A DNA stretch of 60,000 nt from Cryptomeria japonica (lineage: Eukaryota > Streptophyta > Pinopsida > Cupressales > Cupressaceae): assembly GCF_030272615.1 (NCBI RefSeq), contig NC_081414.1, forward strand, positions 313,137,664 through 313,197,663. Direction: 5' to 3'. How positions within the stretch are numbered: position 1 is the first letter of the stretch; each line of letters begins with the position of its first letter. Positions 42,974-54,259 of this stretch are shown in pieces. Position numbers and translations under genes: made by a program. The notes below the pieces were generated by a model. It saw only the letters and a list, made by a program, of their open reading frames with translations. It ran no database searches and had not been told where the DNA came from.

Positions 42974-44301
42974 ATGGATGAGGACCTGGCAGAATGGATC
43001 TACAAAGATCCTATCAAAAAAGAAAGCCCAAAAGCTAAGCTTCCCACTGACAAATATGGGAAAGGCCTCACTATCATGCAAAGAATGGGCTATGATGGCC
43101 AAAGTGCTTTGGGACATTGCAAACAAGGACAACACAAGCCCTTACAACCTGAGTTGAAACCCAAAGATAAAACTGGAATAGGTTTTCAAAAGGAATCTCT
43201 TCCTAAGATTAGATTCAAAGGAAAACCTAGCAAACTCGTGTATCAGCCAGTTACTCCAAATAGTCCATCCTTGATTATCTCTACTGCATCAGTAGCACCA
43301 ACTGCACCAACAAAACTGATAATCCCATCAGTAGCATCAAAGCCATCAACATCACCAATATCACCTATAATACCATCAGTAGCATCAATAGCATCAACTG
43401 TACCAACAACACCAATACTCCCAACAACAACATCAATAACACCGATAACCCATTAGCAGCACTAGCAATCCCACCTCCAAGAGTGCATAAACTCGTGACC
43501 AATACACTCTTCAATTTAAAAGACATCCCAGTCTGGTATAGTAATCAGATGTTAGACAGTGATTCCAAGACAAACTCGTATGAGTGGGAATGAGATTCAG
43601 TGAATCTAAATACTTTAGACGAGGAAGACACATCACCTCTACCACCTTGTAAAGATATCCCAGTTTATGGAGAGGCATGGATTAAAACCTTTTGGGTTCC
43701 TAAGCACGAAGCAACTTCCATAGGCCCTACGTCAAATCCTACACCAGAATCTGACAAGGAGAGTACCATCGATGAAATTCACTCATCTATATTAACCCTC
43801 ACTGACGCCTCCTCTGAACTCAACTTAATTGATGAGGTAATGCCTATCATCCACGCCGAACTCATCGACTGGAACCAACCAAATCCCCCATTTCTTGATC
43901 ACTTCCAAAATGATGAGGCGCTCACAGACTTTTTAGAAATACGGGATAACATACCAAGTGAGGATCATAAAGCTGGGTTTGCCATCGAACTTAATAGCGC
44001 AACATACTTTGGGGCAGATGCCAAACCTTTCAGCTGCAAAAATATCACAATAAAACATGGATCTTCTAGTGAAAACCACACAATGGCACTTGTTGATCCC
44101 AAAAAAGTAAAATTAAAGAGCATATCCAAAGGTGAAAACCTCTTCGAGGTGCCTGAGGATGAAAGGTTTGACATCCTCCCCTCTAATATGAATCAGGAGA
44201 GAACAACGATCCTAATCGAAGAAATAAAAGAATTCAATGTGGGGACCCCTGAGACTCCTCACCAAATACATTTGGCATCTCTATTAACTCCAGAGAAATA
44301 A
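42974..44301 (+). pseudogene. Element E G-patch-like segment and linker
   Basis: 42974-43200 holds DKYGKGLTIMQRMGYDGQSA, GHCKQGQHKPLQPELKP and KTGIGFQKE, with the spaced glycines of a G-patch. Next comes a low-complexity Ser/Pro/Thr/Ile tract of repeated PSVAS and TSPIS words (43260-43456). After a shift, 43600-44301 is an acidic linker with GENLFEVPEDERFDILPSN shared with G. The G-patch is an RNA-binding fold and its position after protease parallels that in some retroviruses. TAA at 43454 and 44299. Confidence 0.75.
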
Positions 44302-45190
44302 CCAAAATTTGTGGAATTCTTCCAGAAGTGTCAAATCAACTTCGCATGGTCTTATGCAGACATGCCTGTCTTAGATCTTGATCTGGTCATGCATCACCTA
44401 ACTGTGGCAGAAGGAGCTAAACCAGTCAAACAAAAGCTCATAAAGATGCACCCACAAATTGTTGTTCTTATCAAAGCAGAATTCAAAAAGCTCCTAGATG
44501 TTGGTTTCATCAGACCAATTGATTATGTAGATTGGATCTCCAATATTGTACCTATTGGTAAACCTAATGGGGACATTCGTATCTATACCGACTTTAGAGA
44601 TTTGAACAAGGCATGCCCTAAAGATGACTTCCCCTTACCAAACATCAACATGATTGTCAATCTCACAACAGGTGATGCAATGCTTTCTCTTATGGATGGC
44701 TTTTTAGGGTACAATCAGATCAAGATTGCTCCAGAGGATCAACATAAAACTGGTTTCACATGTTCATGGAGAACATATTGTTGGAATGTGATGCCATTTG
44801 GTCTGAAGAATGCAGGGGCAACATATCAAAGATCCATGACTACCATCTTTCACGATATGATGCACACCATAATGGAAGATTATGTCGATGCTTTACTGGC
44901 TAAATCATGAACAAGATAGGGTCATCTGGCAATACTGGGTAAAATCTTCGATAGATTAGAGCAATATCATGTCTGTCTCAATCCAAAAAAATGTGTCTTT
45001 GGAGTAACCTCCAGGAAGCTCCTAGGATACATTGTCTCAATCAAAGGCATTGAAGTAGATCCGACGAAAGTCAAAGAAATCATGGACATGCCACTTCCAA
45101 AGAAGATTAGTGAGTTAAGGACACTACAAGGGAGGCTCCAATCAATTTGGAGATTCATTGTAGAATTGGCTGATAAGTTTCATCCCTTAA
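44302..45190 (+). pseudogene. Element E reverse transcriptase, first tandem copy
   Basis: KFVEFFQKCQINFAWSYADM introduces RT. Then DFRDLNKACPKDDFPLPNI, LSLMDGFLGYNQIKIAPEDQ, WNVMPFGLKNAGATYQRSM and YVDALLAKS: the second catalytic Asp of YVDD is Ala (GCT at 44890-44892). TGA at 44908 and TAG at 44917 follow. At 45191 the sequence jumps back to the start of the domain, so 44421-45190 is repeated in the next 770 bases. Confidence 0.92.
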
Positions 45191-45960
45191 ACCGGTCAAA
45201 CAAAAGCTCAGAAAGATGCACCCACATATTGTTGTTCTTGTCAAAGCAGATCTCAAAAATCTCCTGGATGTTGGTTTCATCAGACCAATCAATTATGCAG
45301 ATTGGATCTCCAATATTGTACCTGTTGGTAAACCTAATGGGGGCATCTGTATCTATACCAACTTCAGAGATTTGAACAAGGCATGCCCTAAAGATGACTT
45401 CCCCTTACCAAACATCAACATGATTGTCGATCTCACAATAGGTCATGCAATGCTTTCTATTATGGATGGCTTTTCAGGATACAACCAGATCAAGATTGCT
45501 CCAGAGGATCAACATAAAGCTGGTTTCACATGTCCATGGGGAACATACTATTGGAATGTGATGCCATTTGGTCTGAAGAATGCAGGGGCAACATATCAAA
45601 AAGCCATGACTACCATCTTTCATGATATGATGCATATCATAATGAAAGATTATGTCGATGATTTACTAGCTAAATCATTAACAAGATAGGGTCATCTGGC
45701 AATATTGGGTAAAATCTTGGATAGATTAAAGAAATATCATGTCCGTCTCAATCCAAAAAAATGTGTCTTTGGAGTAACCTCCATGAATCTCCTAGGATAC
45801 ATTGTCTCAAGCAAAGACATTGAAGTAGATCCGGCGAAAGTCAAAGAAATCATGGACATGCCACCTCCAAAGAACATTATTTAGTTAAGGACACTACAAG
45901 GGTGACTCCAATCAATTCAAAGATTCATTGCACAATTGGTTGATAAGTGTCATCCCTTCA
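45191..45960 (+). pseudogene. Element E reverse transcriptase, second tandem copy
   Basis: Repeats 44421-45190 with an offset of exactly 770 bp at both the PVKQKL-type start and the YVD box. This copy keeps YVDDLLAKS. Its TAG at 45687 corresponds to the TAG at 44917 in copy one, so that stop predates the duplication; copy one's TGA at 44908 and the Asp-to-Ala change are private. A further TAA (about 45882) and TGA (about 45903) occur near its end. Confidence 0.92.
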
Positions 45961-46526
45961 CCCATCATTTACACAAGAATATCTGCTTTCAATGGGATCC
46001 AAAGTTCCAACAAGCATTCCAAATGCTTAAAGACTACTTAATGCATACACCCTTGTTGATTCCACCAGATCCAAGCAGACCTCTATTGCTATATATTTCA
46101 GCTACAAATACGGCATTAGAAGTACTGCTAGCACACCACAATGCAAAAGGAAAAGAATGTGTTGTATACTATATCTCTCGCACATTGGTAGGCTATGATC
46201 TCAATTACACACTTATTGAGTGAGCTTGCCTAGTAGTTATCTTGGCAGCCACCAAATTGAGGCACTACATGTTAATGCACAAGGTACAACTCATTGCCAA
46301 AATAGATCCACTCAAGTACCTAATCAACAAGGCAGCATTGACAAGCTGCTTGGCCAAATGGGTTATGATCTTGAGTGAATTTTATATAGAGTATGTGGAC
46401 TGCAAGGCTATCAAGGGGAAAGTTATTACAGATCAGTTGGCTGATGCACCCCTCGCAGGTGACCATCCTCTTGTTTCCAACTTTCCAAATGAGGAGCTCT
46501 TCATGATCACAGGTACACAACCTTAG
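45961..46526 (+). pseudogene. Element E first RNase H
   Basis: Follows RT copy two: WDPKFQQAFQMLKDYLMHTP, LLLYISATNTALEVLLAHHN, YYISRTLVGYDLNYTLIE, a TGA at 46221, then LIAKIDPLKYLINKAAL and YIEYVDCKAIKGKVITDQLA. The acidic residues of an active RNase H are not in place (YISATN where Asp is expected), as usual for this degenerate domain in Tat elements. Confidence 0.83.
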
Positions 46527-46975
46527 AAGCTATATTTTGATGGCTCATATAGTAGACATGGCTCGGTGGCAGGCATTCTTTTTATCAAACCTCAAGGTGA
46601 CAACATCCCAAAGTCATACAGGCTCACTTTCCCATGCACCTATAATATAGCAGAATATGAGGCCTTGATCATAGGACTCAGATTGGATATACAATGGAAT
46701 CTAAAAGAGCTACAGGTATATGGAGATTCTCAGCTAGTCATCCGACAAGTCACCGATGAATACCAAACTAAGGATGATAAGCTCATGCCGTATAAAAGGA
46801 TGGTGGATAGTTACAAAGAATCATTTACAACTATCACATTTGAGCAAGTACCCAGAGATTAGAATCGAGTTGCCGATGCAATGGCTACAATTGCATCTCT
46901 CTTGGATCTTGTGCAAAAGTCAACACGCTACGAGTTCTTGGTAGAACAGCTTTGGATCCCCGCATATGATATCCT
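46527..46975 (+). pseudogene. Element E second (archaeal-type) RNase H
   Basis: KLYFDGSYSRHGSVAGILFI, NIAEYEALIIGLRLDIQWN, QVYGDSQLVIRQVTDEY and RVADAMATIASLL: the Asp, Glu, Asp and Asp positions are all present. TAG stops at 46524 and 46860 interrupt the frame. This domain would remove RNA from the RNA-DNA hybrid where the first RNase H is inactive. Confidence 0.88.
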
Positions 46976-48274
46976 TGAAACTGAAATGATATGTTGCCTT
47001 GTCAATTTTGAATCCCCATGGTACGGTAAATTCTTCACTTACCTCCATGAACACACACTTCCCCCTAACCAATCAAATAACCAACAAAAAACCTTCATCC
47101 GTCAAACCGCTTGATACACCATCATTCTCAAAACCCTATACAGGCGAAGTCTTGATGGTACTCTCCTTTGGTGTTTGGAACAAGATGAGATAACAAAGGC
47201 CTTGGAAGAGGTACATGAAGGAATTTGTGGGACTCACTCAAGCGGTCCTTCACTCGCAAATAAAATCATGCACGCTGGATACTATTGGCCCTCCATGGAA
47301 AAAGACTCCTACTATTTTGTCAAAAAGTGCAAGAAGTGCCAAGTTCACGAAGACCTGATACAAGCACCAGCACAAGAATTGCAACCAATCACAACACCAT
47401 GGCCCTTTTGTCAATGGGGACTTGACCTTGTGGGTAAACTCCATCCATCTTCATCCAACGACCATAAATTTATCGTTACCGCCACCAAATACTTCACAAA
47501 GTGGATCGAAGTCATTCCACTTACCCAAGTCATCGGCAAGCAGATCGCCTCATTCATCCTTAATTACATCATCTGCCAGTATGGTGTACCCATGTCCATC
47601 ATCACAGATAACGAGCTTCCTTTCAAAAATCAGGATGTCCGTGAACTCTGTGAGAAGTTTCACATCCAACACCGTTTTTCCAAGCCTATTACCCACAAGG
47701 CAATGGTCAAACCGAAGCATAAAACAAGAACATATTGAGGATCCTCAAAAATATAGTCAATGATGTTGGTCGTGATTGGCACATTTGCTTAAATCCAGCA
47801 CTATGGACGTATCAAACTAGAATTCAAACCCCTAAAGATGCAACCCCCTACTCACTGGTTTATGGAGTAGAAGCCATCCTGCCTATTGAGGTTGAAATAC
47901 CATCTCTATGGGTCTCTTTGCATAATCTGATAGATGATGAAGCATATCGAGTCTCCCATCTTTAGGACTTGGAACTACTTGATGAAAGGCAACAAGCTGC
48001 ATACAACCACCTAAAAGCCTATTAGCAGCGCATGAGCAGAAGCTACATTCATCAGGTTAAACCTCGTACATTTGAGGTAGGTGATCTTGTTCTCAAGGAG
48101 AATCCTTGTAATCAACCAAACAGAGAACATCTGGGCAAGTTTGAATCCAAATGGTTGGGTTTGTATGTCATCATTGTTGTATTCGGGTTTGGGGCATATC
48201 AGTTGGCAACTTCAGAAGGAGAACCACTACCAGATCCGATAAATAGCATGCACCTCAAACGGTTTCATACATAA
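46976..48274 (+). pseudogene. Element E integrase
   Basis: HHCC finger (EVHEGICGTHSSGPS ... CKKCQVHED), core with WGLDLVGKLHPSSSNDHKF, SIITDNELPFKNQDV and the Glu in GNGQTEA, so the DDE triad is intact. The C-terminal region continues PIEVEIPSLWVSLHNLIDDE, then VGDLVLKENP and HLGKFESKWLGLY. Breaks: TGA near 47112, frameshift near 47690, TAA after GQTEA near 47719, TAG near 47963 and near 48023. No chromodomain, as expected for the Tat group. The frame ends at 48274. Confidence 0.88.
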
Positions 48275-50415
48275 GCTGTGCAGAGCATCAGGCTCCTCCA
48301 CTATATTAGAAAATACCAAAAACATTCAAAAAAATGTCTTGAAGAAAATACAAAAAAATCAAGAAAATAGTAAAGAAAAATCATGCATCCAAACGGTGAA
48401 AACCACTCCGGTGGCACCTTGGATAAGTACGGTGGTGAAAACCTAGCAAACATGCGCCATTTGTAAAGGCTATGGCTCTATTTTCCTTCAAACCTGTTGC
48501 AATCACATCCATTGCATCCATTCACCCATCATTTATACCATGGCTTGTTATTGATCTGCAATCAAGATTGTTACTTCATGTATCCCGCGTCACACTTTCA
48601 TAGCGACATCTAACTAGGGGCAATACTCTTAAACCTACTGATGGAAGTGGATTCTACAATACTTGTGATTCATTGAGTTAATAATTCAAAATTGTCTAGA
48701 AATATACCAAAAACATTCATAAAAATTCAGAAAATACCAAAAAAATTCAAAAACACTCACAAAATCCAAAAACTTGTCAAAAACATCAAAAATCAATCAA
48801 AACATTGCAAAAAGAAATATAATATTCTTTGTACATACACATCGCAATAGACACCAAACAAAACATATGAGCTACTCAAACGATGATCACTTATCAAATC
48901 AACTAACCAATCCAACAATCTACACACAACTATCTTCACAAGGATGCATCCTTCCTCACAGACAAGACATGATAACATTTTCTTTGACAAGAAAATTTGG
49001 TTTGGCTAAAAAGTACCTAGTCGATTTATTATTTGTTTATTTCTATCAGGTTCCTACGCTACTCCAGGATATCCACAAGTGATTAGAGTAGCTAGGATGG
49101 TTCCTGATATCTTTTTCTTTGTTTGTTGTCTATGGATTTTTCCAATGATGTTTCTGGGGCATGTACTAATGGTGTCTACATGGGAAGTTCACTAAGCTAT
49201 GTGATCCTATGCAAAAATACAGTCATAGATCATTATGGCTTACTAACTACATCGTATACCATGACCATTTGCACATGAACCAGAATGGAGGGGAACTTTC
49301 CTTGTCTGCAATGCTTCCTTATAGGTGAAATGCTCAAACTTGGTTCCTGCTACCTCGGCCAAGAACGGTACTACCATTCTTGATGATGAAAATAAAGCAC
49401 TGTGAATAATCTATGGATCCTCACTTCATCCCATCTGTATTTATTGCATTTCATTGCATTCCATCCATACATACATCCATATTGCTGCATATCATTCATA
49501 CATAGTAATGATAATGGCTACTCTCTTTTTTCAATCTTCTTCCATAGGAATGAGTCCTAGGTCCTCCATACCTTCTATCTAACATTGAATCCCTCCCCAT
49601 CTCGATCATCTCCATCACATACCTTACATCGTGCCCCATCAACCCAATCAAGCCAGTTACTCTGTCTACATAGGCACATCGACTCATGCACACCTAAACT
49701 ATCAACAAAATACTTTTTAATCAAGTATCTTCGGGTCTCAATAGGTAATCGATTAAGGAAATCCTAGACTACAACAAGCATTTATCACAATGACCTAGTC
49801 TCAACGGGGCTGCTATGATTCACCACAAACAACCTACAATGTAAACACTATCAATTGATCAACCAATCAAACACAATCAAAATAGACAATTACATCACTT
49901 GTCTAAGTCTCACTAAGTACTTTGCTTCAAATACATTGACTTCATTGAGAAATTCCAAAAATTGTCTAAGTCACAAAAGGTCACTTTGACACACTCAAAA
50001 TTTATCCTGTCCAAGCGAACAACTGACATCAACTGTCATGCTTTGACTCAACTGGGGCAATTAAATTGATTTCCCTAGGTTGTCCAACCAATTTTGATCA
50101 ATTGTACAGTATCAATCAACAACACAACACTACATTTGCACCGTGACCCCCGTGTACTTTTGAGGCTTGCCATTTCTCCGTATTCACCCTGATTTCTCCC
50201 ATTCTTTCACCATTCTTTCTAATTTCTTCTATTCTCCCCCCCCTCCAACTTCTTTCTCTTTTTCGAGAGATCACCCAATTTTTTGAATTTTTTGGCCCAT
50301 CTCTTGAGGGGGCATACCACCCACTAAATTAACATTTATGGGGCATATTTCTTCACACCTATCTTTCTTTCTTTGAAACGACGCAATAAACCGCACCGTC
50401 ACAAAGAGGGGCAAA
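48275..50415 (+). other. 3' non-coding tail and polypurine tract of E
   Basis: No coding frame recognised. 48300-48800 is A-rich with repeated phrases like aaaataccaaaaacattc. From 49166 it is collinear with 10103-11352. Ends with the polypurine tract aaagaggggcaaa (50403-50415) before the 3' LTR. A long tail after integrase is common in Tat elements, some of which carry extra frames here; none is apparent. Confidence 0.75.
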
Positions 50416-51070
50416 TGTAGACACATAAATTTGTCCACTTAATTAAATGAATATTAAATATTTATTTAATTATTTAACCATCAGTCATCAGTTAATTAAA
50501 CTAATATTTAATTAATTCATCCTCAACCTCTTCTTCTATTAACTAAATAAATTATTCAATTTCTTTAAATTAATTCGTTAAGCCACACTCTAATAAACAA
50601 TTAAATGAATAAAACATATTTATTTAGTTAAAACCTCTTTCCTCATTTAAATAAATATCTATTTAAAATCTCTAAACTCCCCCCCCCAAACTTGCATTCT
50701 CCTACAAATGCAAGTTGCACTACTTGGTTGAAATAAAGTAATTTTATTTTAATTAAAATCCCATTTTCTCTCACCCACCAAACCCACTTGCATCCTAAAC
50801 CTCATCTAGATTCTTCTAAACCATTCCTAATTAGCCTAATCACCCTCCCTAATTATTGTCACATTCCTAAGCAAAGAGAAGTCACTTCTCAAAGCCTCAA
50901 AAGTATTTGAAAAACATTAAAGGCTTTATGTCTTCAAAAAGTTAACCCCTAAAGTCTTCCAAATCATTAATGCTTCTTACATAACCATGTATGGCTCTTA
51001 CATAACCATTAATGGTTAATTCAACTTGCCTACATGGTTAGAGGCTTTCCCTCTAACTCAACCTACATTT
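50416..51070 (+). repeat. 3' LTR of E, first part
   Basis: Starts TGTAGACACATAAAT and aligns with 11353-12005, differing at about 5% of positions. Interrupted after 51070 by copia element H; cattt at 51066-51070 is the target copy. Confidence 0.9.
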
Positions 51071-52581
51071 TGTTGCCAATACACCATTATAACAGACAAT
51101 GAAAGATTGTTGGCATTTCAATAAGGATATTGAGAAGGTTGTTGATGATTATGGATATAACTGATTAAGGATGCTTACTGTCTTGATATTATTATTTTGT
51201 CATTGATGTCAAGAAATTGATTTTCTAATTCAGTATGATGTTGCCATATCTTGAGAAGTATGATTTGAAGAGTATAAAGATGTCGGGAAAAGACACAGAA
51301 AGTATATGATGAATAAGGGGATGAATAAGGTATTCAATGGGCAACTATTACCGAGTCAGACAATGATGAGATCATGATGTTTAGATTGTTTTAACATCAT
51401 ACATATGTTGTAAATTATAAGGTTAATACTATACTATGTTATCAAGCAAAGAACCTAGTCGGTAAACTCTAAGGTTATCGGTATCAGTTAATGAAGGCGA
51501 AATGTCTACCGAGTGAAGTTTAGTATTTACTGAGTTGTGACCGAGCTATAACAGAATGCATTAAATGTTTACATGCGGTATTTAATGAAGGAAGCTGATG
51601 AGCTGGAACTGATTAAATGATTGGTATGTCGTGCATGAAGTTTGTTAAGAATCTAAGGCAATGGAAAGTCAACATGAAGATCTACAGCGCAGATTGAACC
51701 GCAATACCCTAGCACAAGTTCCAAGAAATGTATGCAAGTTCCAAGGTGGGGTAAAACGTTTTCGGATCGAAAGATGCATTGAACCTGGACAAGATTGAAG
51801 ATCTGATGGCTATGATTGATCATGGGAAATGTGGTCAAGGAGATTATGCGGTTACCTAATTGTTTGTAAATAGAAAACTGTTGATAAACAATGTATGCGG
51901 GCAAGTGTATGTACAAGGATGCTACATAGTGATTACCGAGCACAGAAGCTTGAAGACCTGTTTGAATAACAGAGTATAGAAGCCCAACAGATGGACAAGA
52001 TTAGTTCTATGTCTAGATTGTATTGAGAAAATAGGAATCTGCTTTAGCATTTTAGATGTGAAGTTGCAGATAGATTTTTATTACTGTTATTTTGTGAAAG
52101 TGACAGAAAATCTCTTAATCGAGTGGACCTAACAGTCTTATTTGTAAAACCCTCTAGCAAGGTGACATTCTGATTGAGTGTTTGAAATCCTTTAACAAGG
52201 TCACTTCTAACAAGATGAAGATCCTAATAGATCTGAGGGACATCCCTTAACCGGGTCACATCTAGCAATGTGTTTGTAATCTTTAACAGGATTTGCTTTT
52301 AATCGAGCATACTCTAGAAGAGTATATTTCTCAGTGGGTCCGAAATCTCACAGTGGTTTTTCTCTATTTGGGTTTCCACGTTAAATCTGGTGTTATGAGG
52401 TTTATGATGTTTATATGCTTTTGAGTTTGCATGTTTAACAGTTTTGGTTATATTACTGAAGTATGTGTTACCGAGGTTGAATCTGATGTTTTTATGGAAG
52501 ATTAAGTTTGTATGATTGACCCCCCCCCTCTCATCTTGTTGGTTATTAGATTTTTAATTATATTAAGTATCAGAACTATCA
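51071..52581 (+). repeat. 5' LTR of H
   Basis: Starts TGTTGCCAATAC and ends GAACTATCA, two bases before the primer site. Contains many accgagt words, a C-run near 52520 and the later-duplicated stretch found twice in the 3' LTR. Confidence 0.93.
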
Positions 52582-52583
52582 AT

Positions 52584-52595
52584 TGGTATCAGAGC
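52584..52595 (+). other. Primer binding site of H, initiator tRNA-Met type
   Basis: TGGTATCAGAGC two bases after the LTR. Confidence 0.93.
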
Positions 52596-52645
52596 TTTGG
52601 ACTCTGGAAGAAAAGTTTAAAGGCACTCGAGTTAAAGATCCAAAG

Positions 52646-53780
52646 ATGTATAAGAGGGATGCACCGAAGCCGAACAAGTCAAGTTTCTCTACATGGCAAA
52701 AAAGAATGAAGTTGCATCTATCAGGAGTTGGAGAATATGTTGTATACTATCTGGAGAATGATTTTGTTACACCGAGCACCTATCCATTGACTATGGAAGA
52801 GATAAAGGCAAAGCAAGAACATATTGAAGCAATGATTGAAATAACATCTGCATTGACCGATTCAGAGTTTAATGATCTAGAAGGCTGCAATGATGCAAAG
52901 GCAATGTGGGATAAGCTCGTATTAGTATATGGAGGAGATGAACATGTTCAAAGAGCAAAAGTAGATAGTCTAAGAGGACAACTTGAATCTATGAGGATGA
53001 ATGAAGGTGAGAACATAACTCAATACAGTACAAGACTAAAGAAGATTGTCAATCAAATCAAAGGAGCAGGTGGAACTATTGAAGAAAAGGATATAACAAG
53101 TAAGTTGATAAAAACCCTTCTACCAGCTTATGCAATCCGAGTCTCTACAATCAATGAATTGAGGTCTGTACCTAATATGCCAGTTTCTTTAGATGCTACT
53201 ATTGGTAAGCTACATGCATTTGAATTAAGTAACTTTGATAACAATGGATCTTCAGTAAATAAAGTTGAATCCGCATTTAGTTCTTTTCATCTTGATGATA
53301 ATGATTACAATGAAAGAAAGTATAAGTACTTTGAAGGAGATCACAGTGGAGCAAGTGAAAGATTTCAAAAGAACGTGGAAGAAGTACACAAACTATATGA
53401 AGAAATCATAAAGTAAGAAGAGTTTGAAGCACTATTAGCCAGAAGGTTGCTGAGAGGCAAAGGTAAGTATAAAGGAAAACTACCTTTTAAATGTTTCAAT
53501 TGTGATAAAGGACATATGGCTTCTAATTGTCCTGACAAAGATTCTACTGAAAAGAGAGATTACCGAGATGACAGACAAAAAGATAATCATTACAGAGGAC
53601 ATTGAGATTTCAAAAGAAGAGATAGAAAGACATGCCTAATAGCTGATGAGGAATCCAATGATGATAAATCAGATGATACTGATACATAGGAAGTAGTTTA
53701 TGTGGCTATCAAAGATGGATCAGATGAACAAAGGTATGAAGAAAAAGCCCTAACATCACACATAAACACTAATGATTCTT
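52646..53780 (+). pseudogene. Element H gag
   Basis: The ATG at 52646 gives MYKRDAPKPNKSSFSTWQKR; the in-frame TTG at 52583 lies in the primer site and is not a likely start. The copia gag core has LEGCNDAKAMWDKLVLVYGG, KVDSLRGQLESMRMNEGENI and LIKTLLPAYAIRVSTINEL. The zinc knuckle near 53489-53530 reads CFNCDKGHMASNC: only three residues stand between the second Cys and His, where four are usual. Stops: TAA at 53414, TGA at 53603, TAG at 53687. Confidence 0.9.
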
Positions 53781-54259
53781 GGATCATAGATAGTGGTTGC
53801 TCACATCATATGACATGAGATAAACACAAGTTTGTTACATTAGAAGATTATGATGGAGGCTATGTTAGATTTGGTAATGATGCATCATGTCCAGTAAGAG
53901 GTAAAGGATCTATAACACTTCTTGATAATGCAAGATGCAATGATGTTTATTGGGTTGAAGGTTTGAAATACAATTTGTTGAGTGTAGCACAGCTGAACAA
54001 CACAGGTTACCGAATAGAATTTCAGAAGGGAATTGTCGAAGTTCATGACAAGAATGGAAAGTTAGCTGCTACCGAGACACAAACAAAAGGTAACACATTT
54101 CACCTTGACTCAACTCACAATAAGTGTTTGTATGCAAAGATAGATGATACCTGGTTATGGCATAAAAGGTTTTGTCATGTAAATTTTGATAATCTGATCA
54201 AAATAAGTAAGAAGCACTGAGTAAGAGGTCTACCGAGTTTTGAAAAACTTGAGAATGCT
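53781..54259 (+). pseudogene. Element H protease and integrase zinc finger
   Basis: The protease active site WIIDSGCSHHMT is at about 53780-53815, directly followed by TGA at 53816; then YVRFGNDASCPVRGKGSI and VEGLKYNLLSVAQLNNTGY. The integrase finger begins TWLWHKRFCHVNFDNLIKIS, a stop (TGA at 54218), and finishes as CRGCQMGK in the next open frame. All in one frame with gag and pol. Confidence 0.88.

Noticed and set aside
49166-50415. Taking tggtgtctac as the start of an LTR
   Set aside because: It is followed after 1.25 kb by a polypurine tract and a clear LTR start TGTAGACAC, and it lacks a matching end; it is internal tail sequence.
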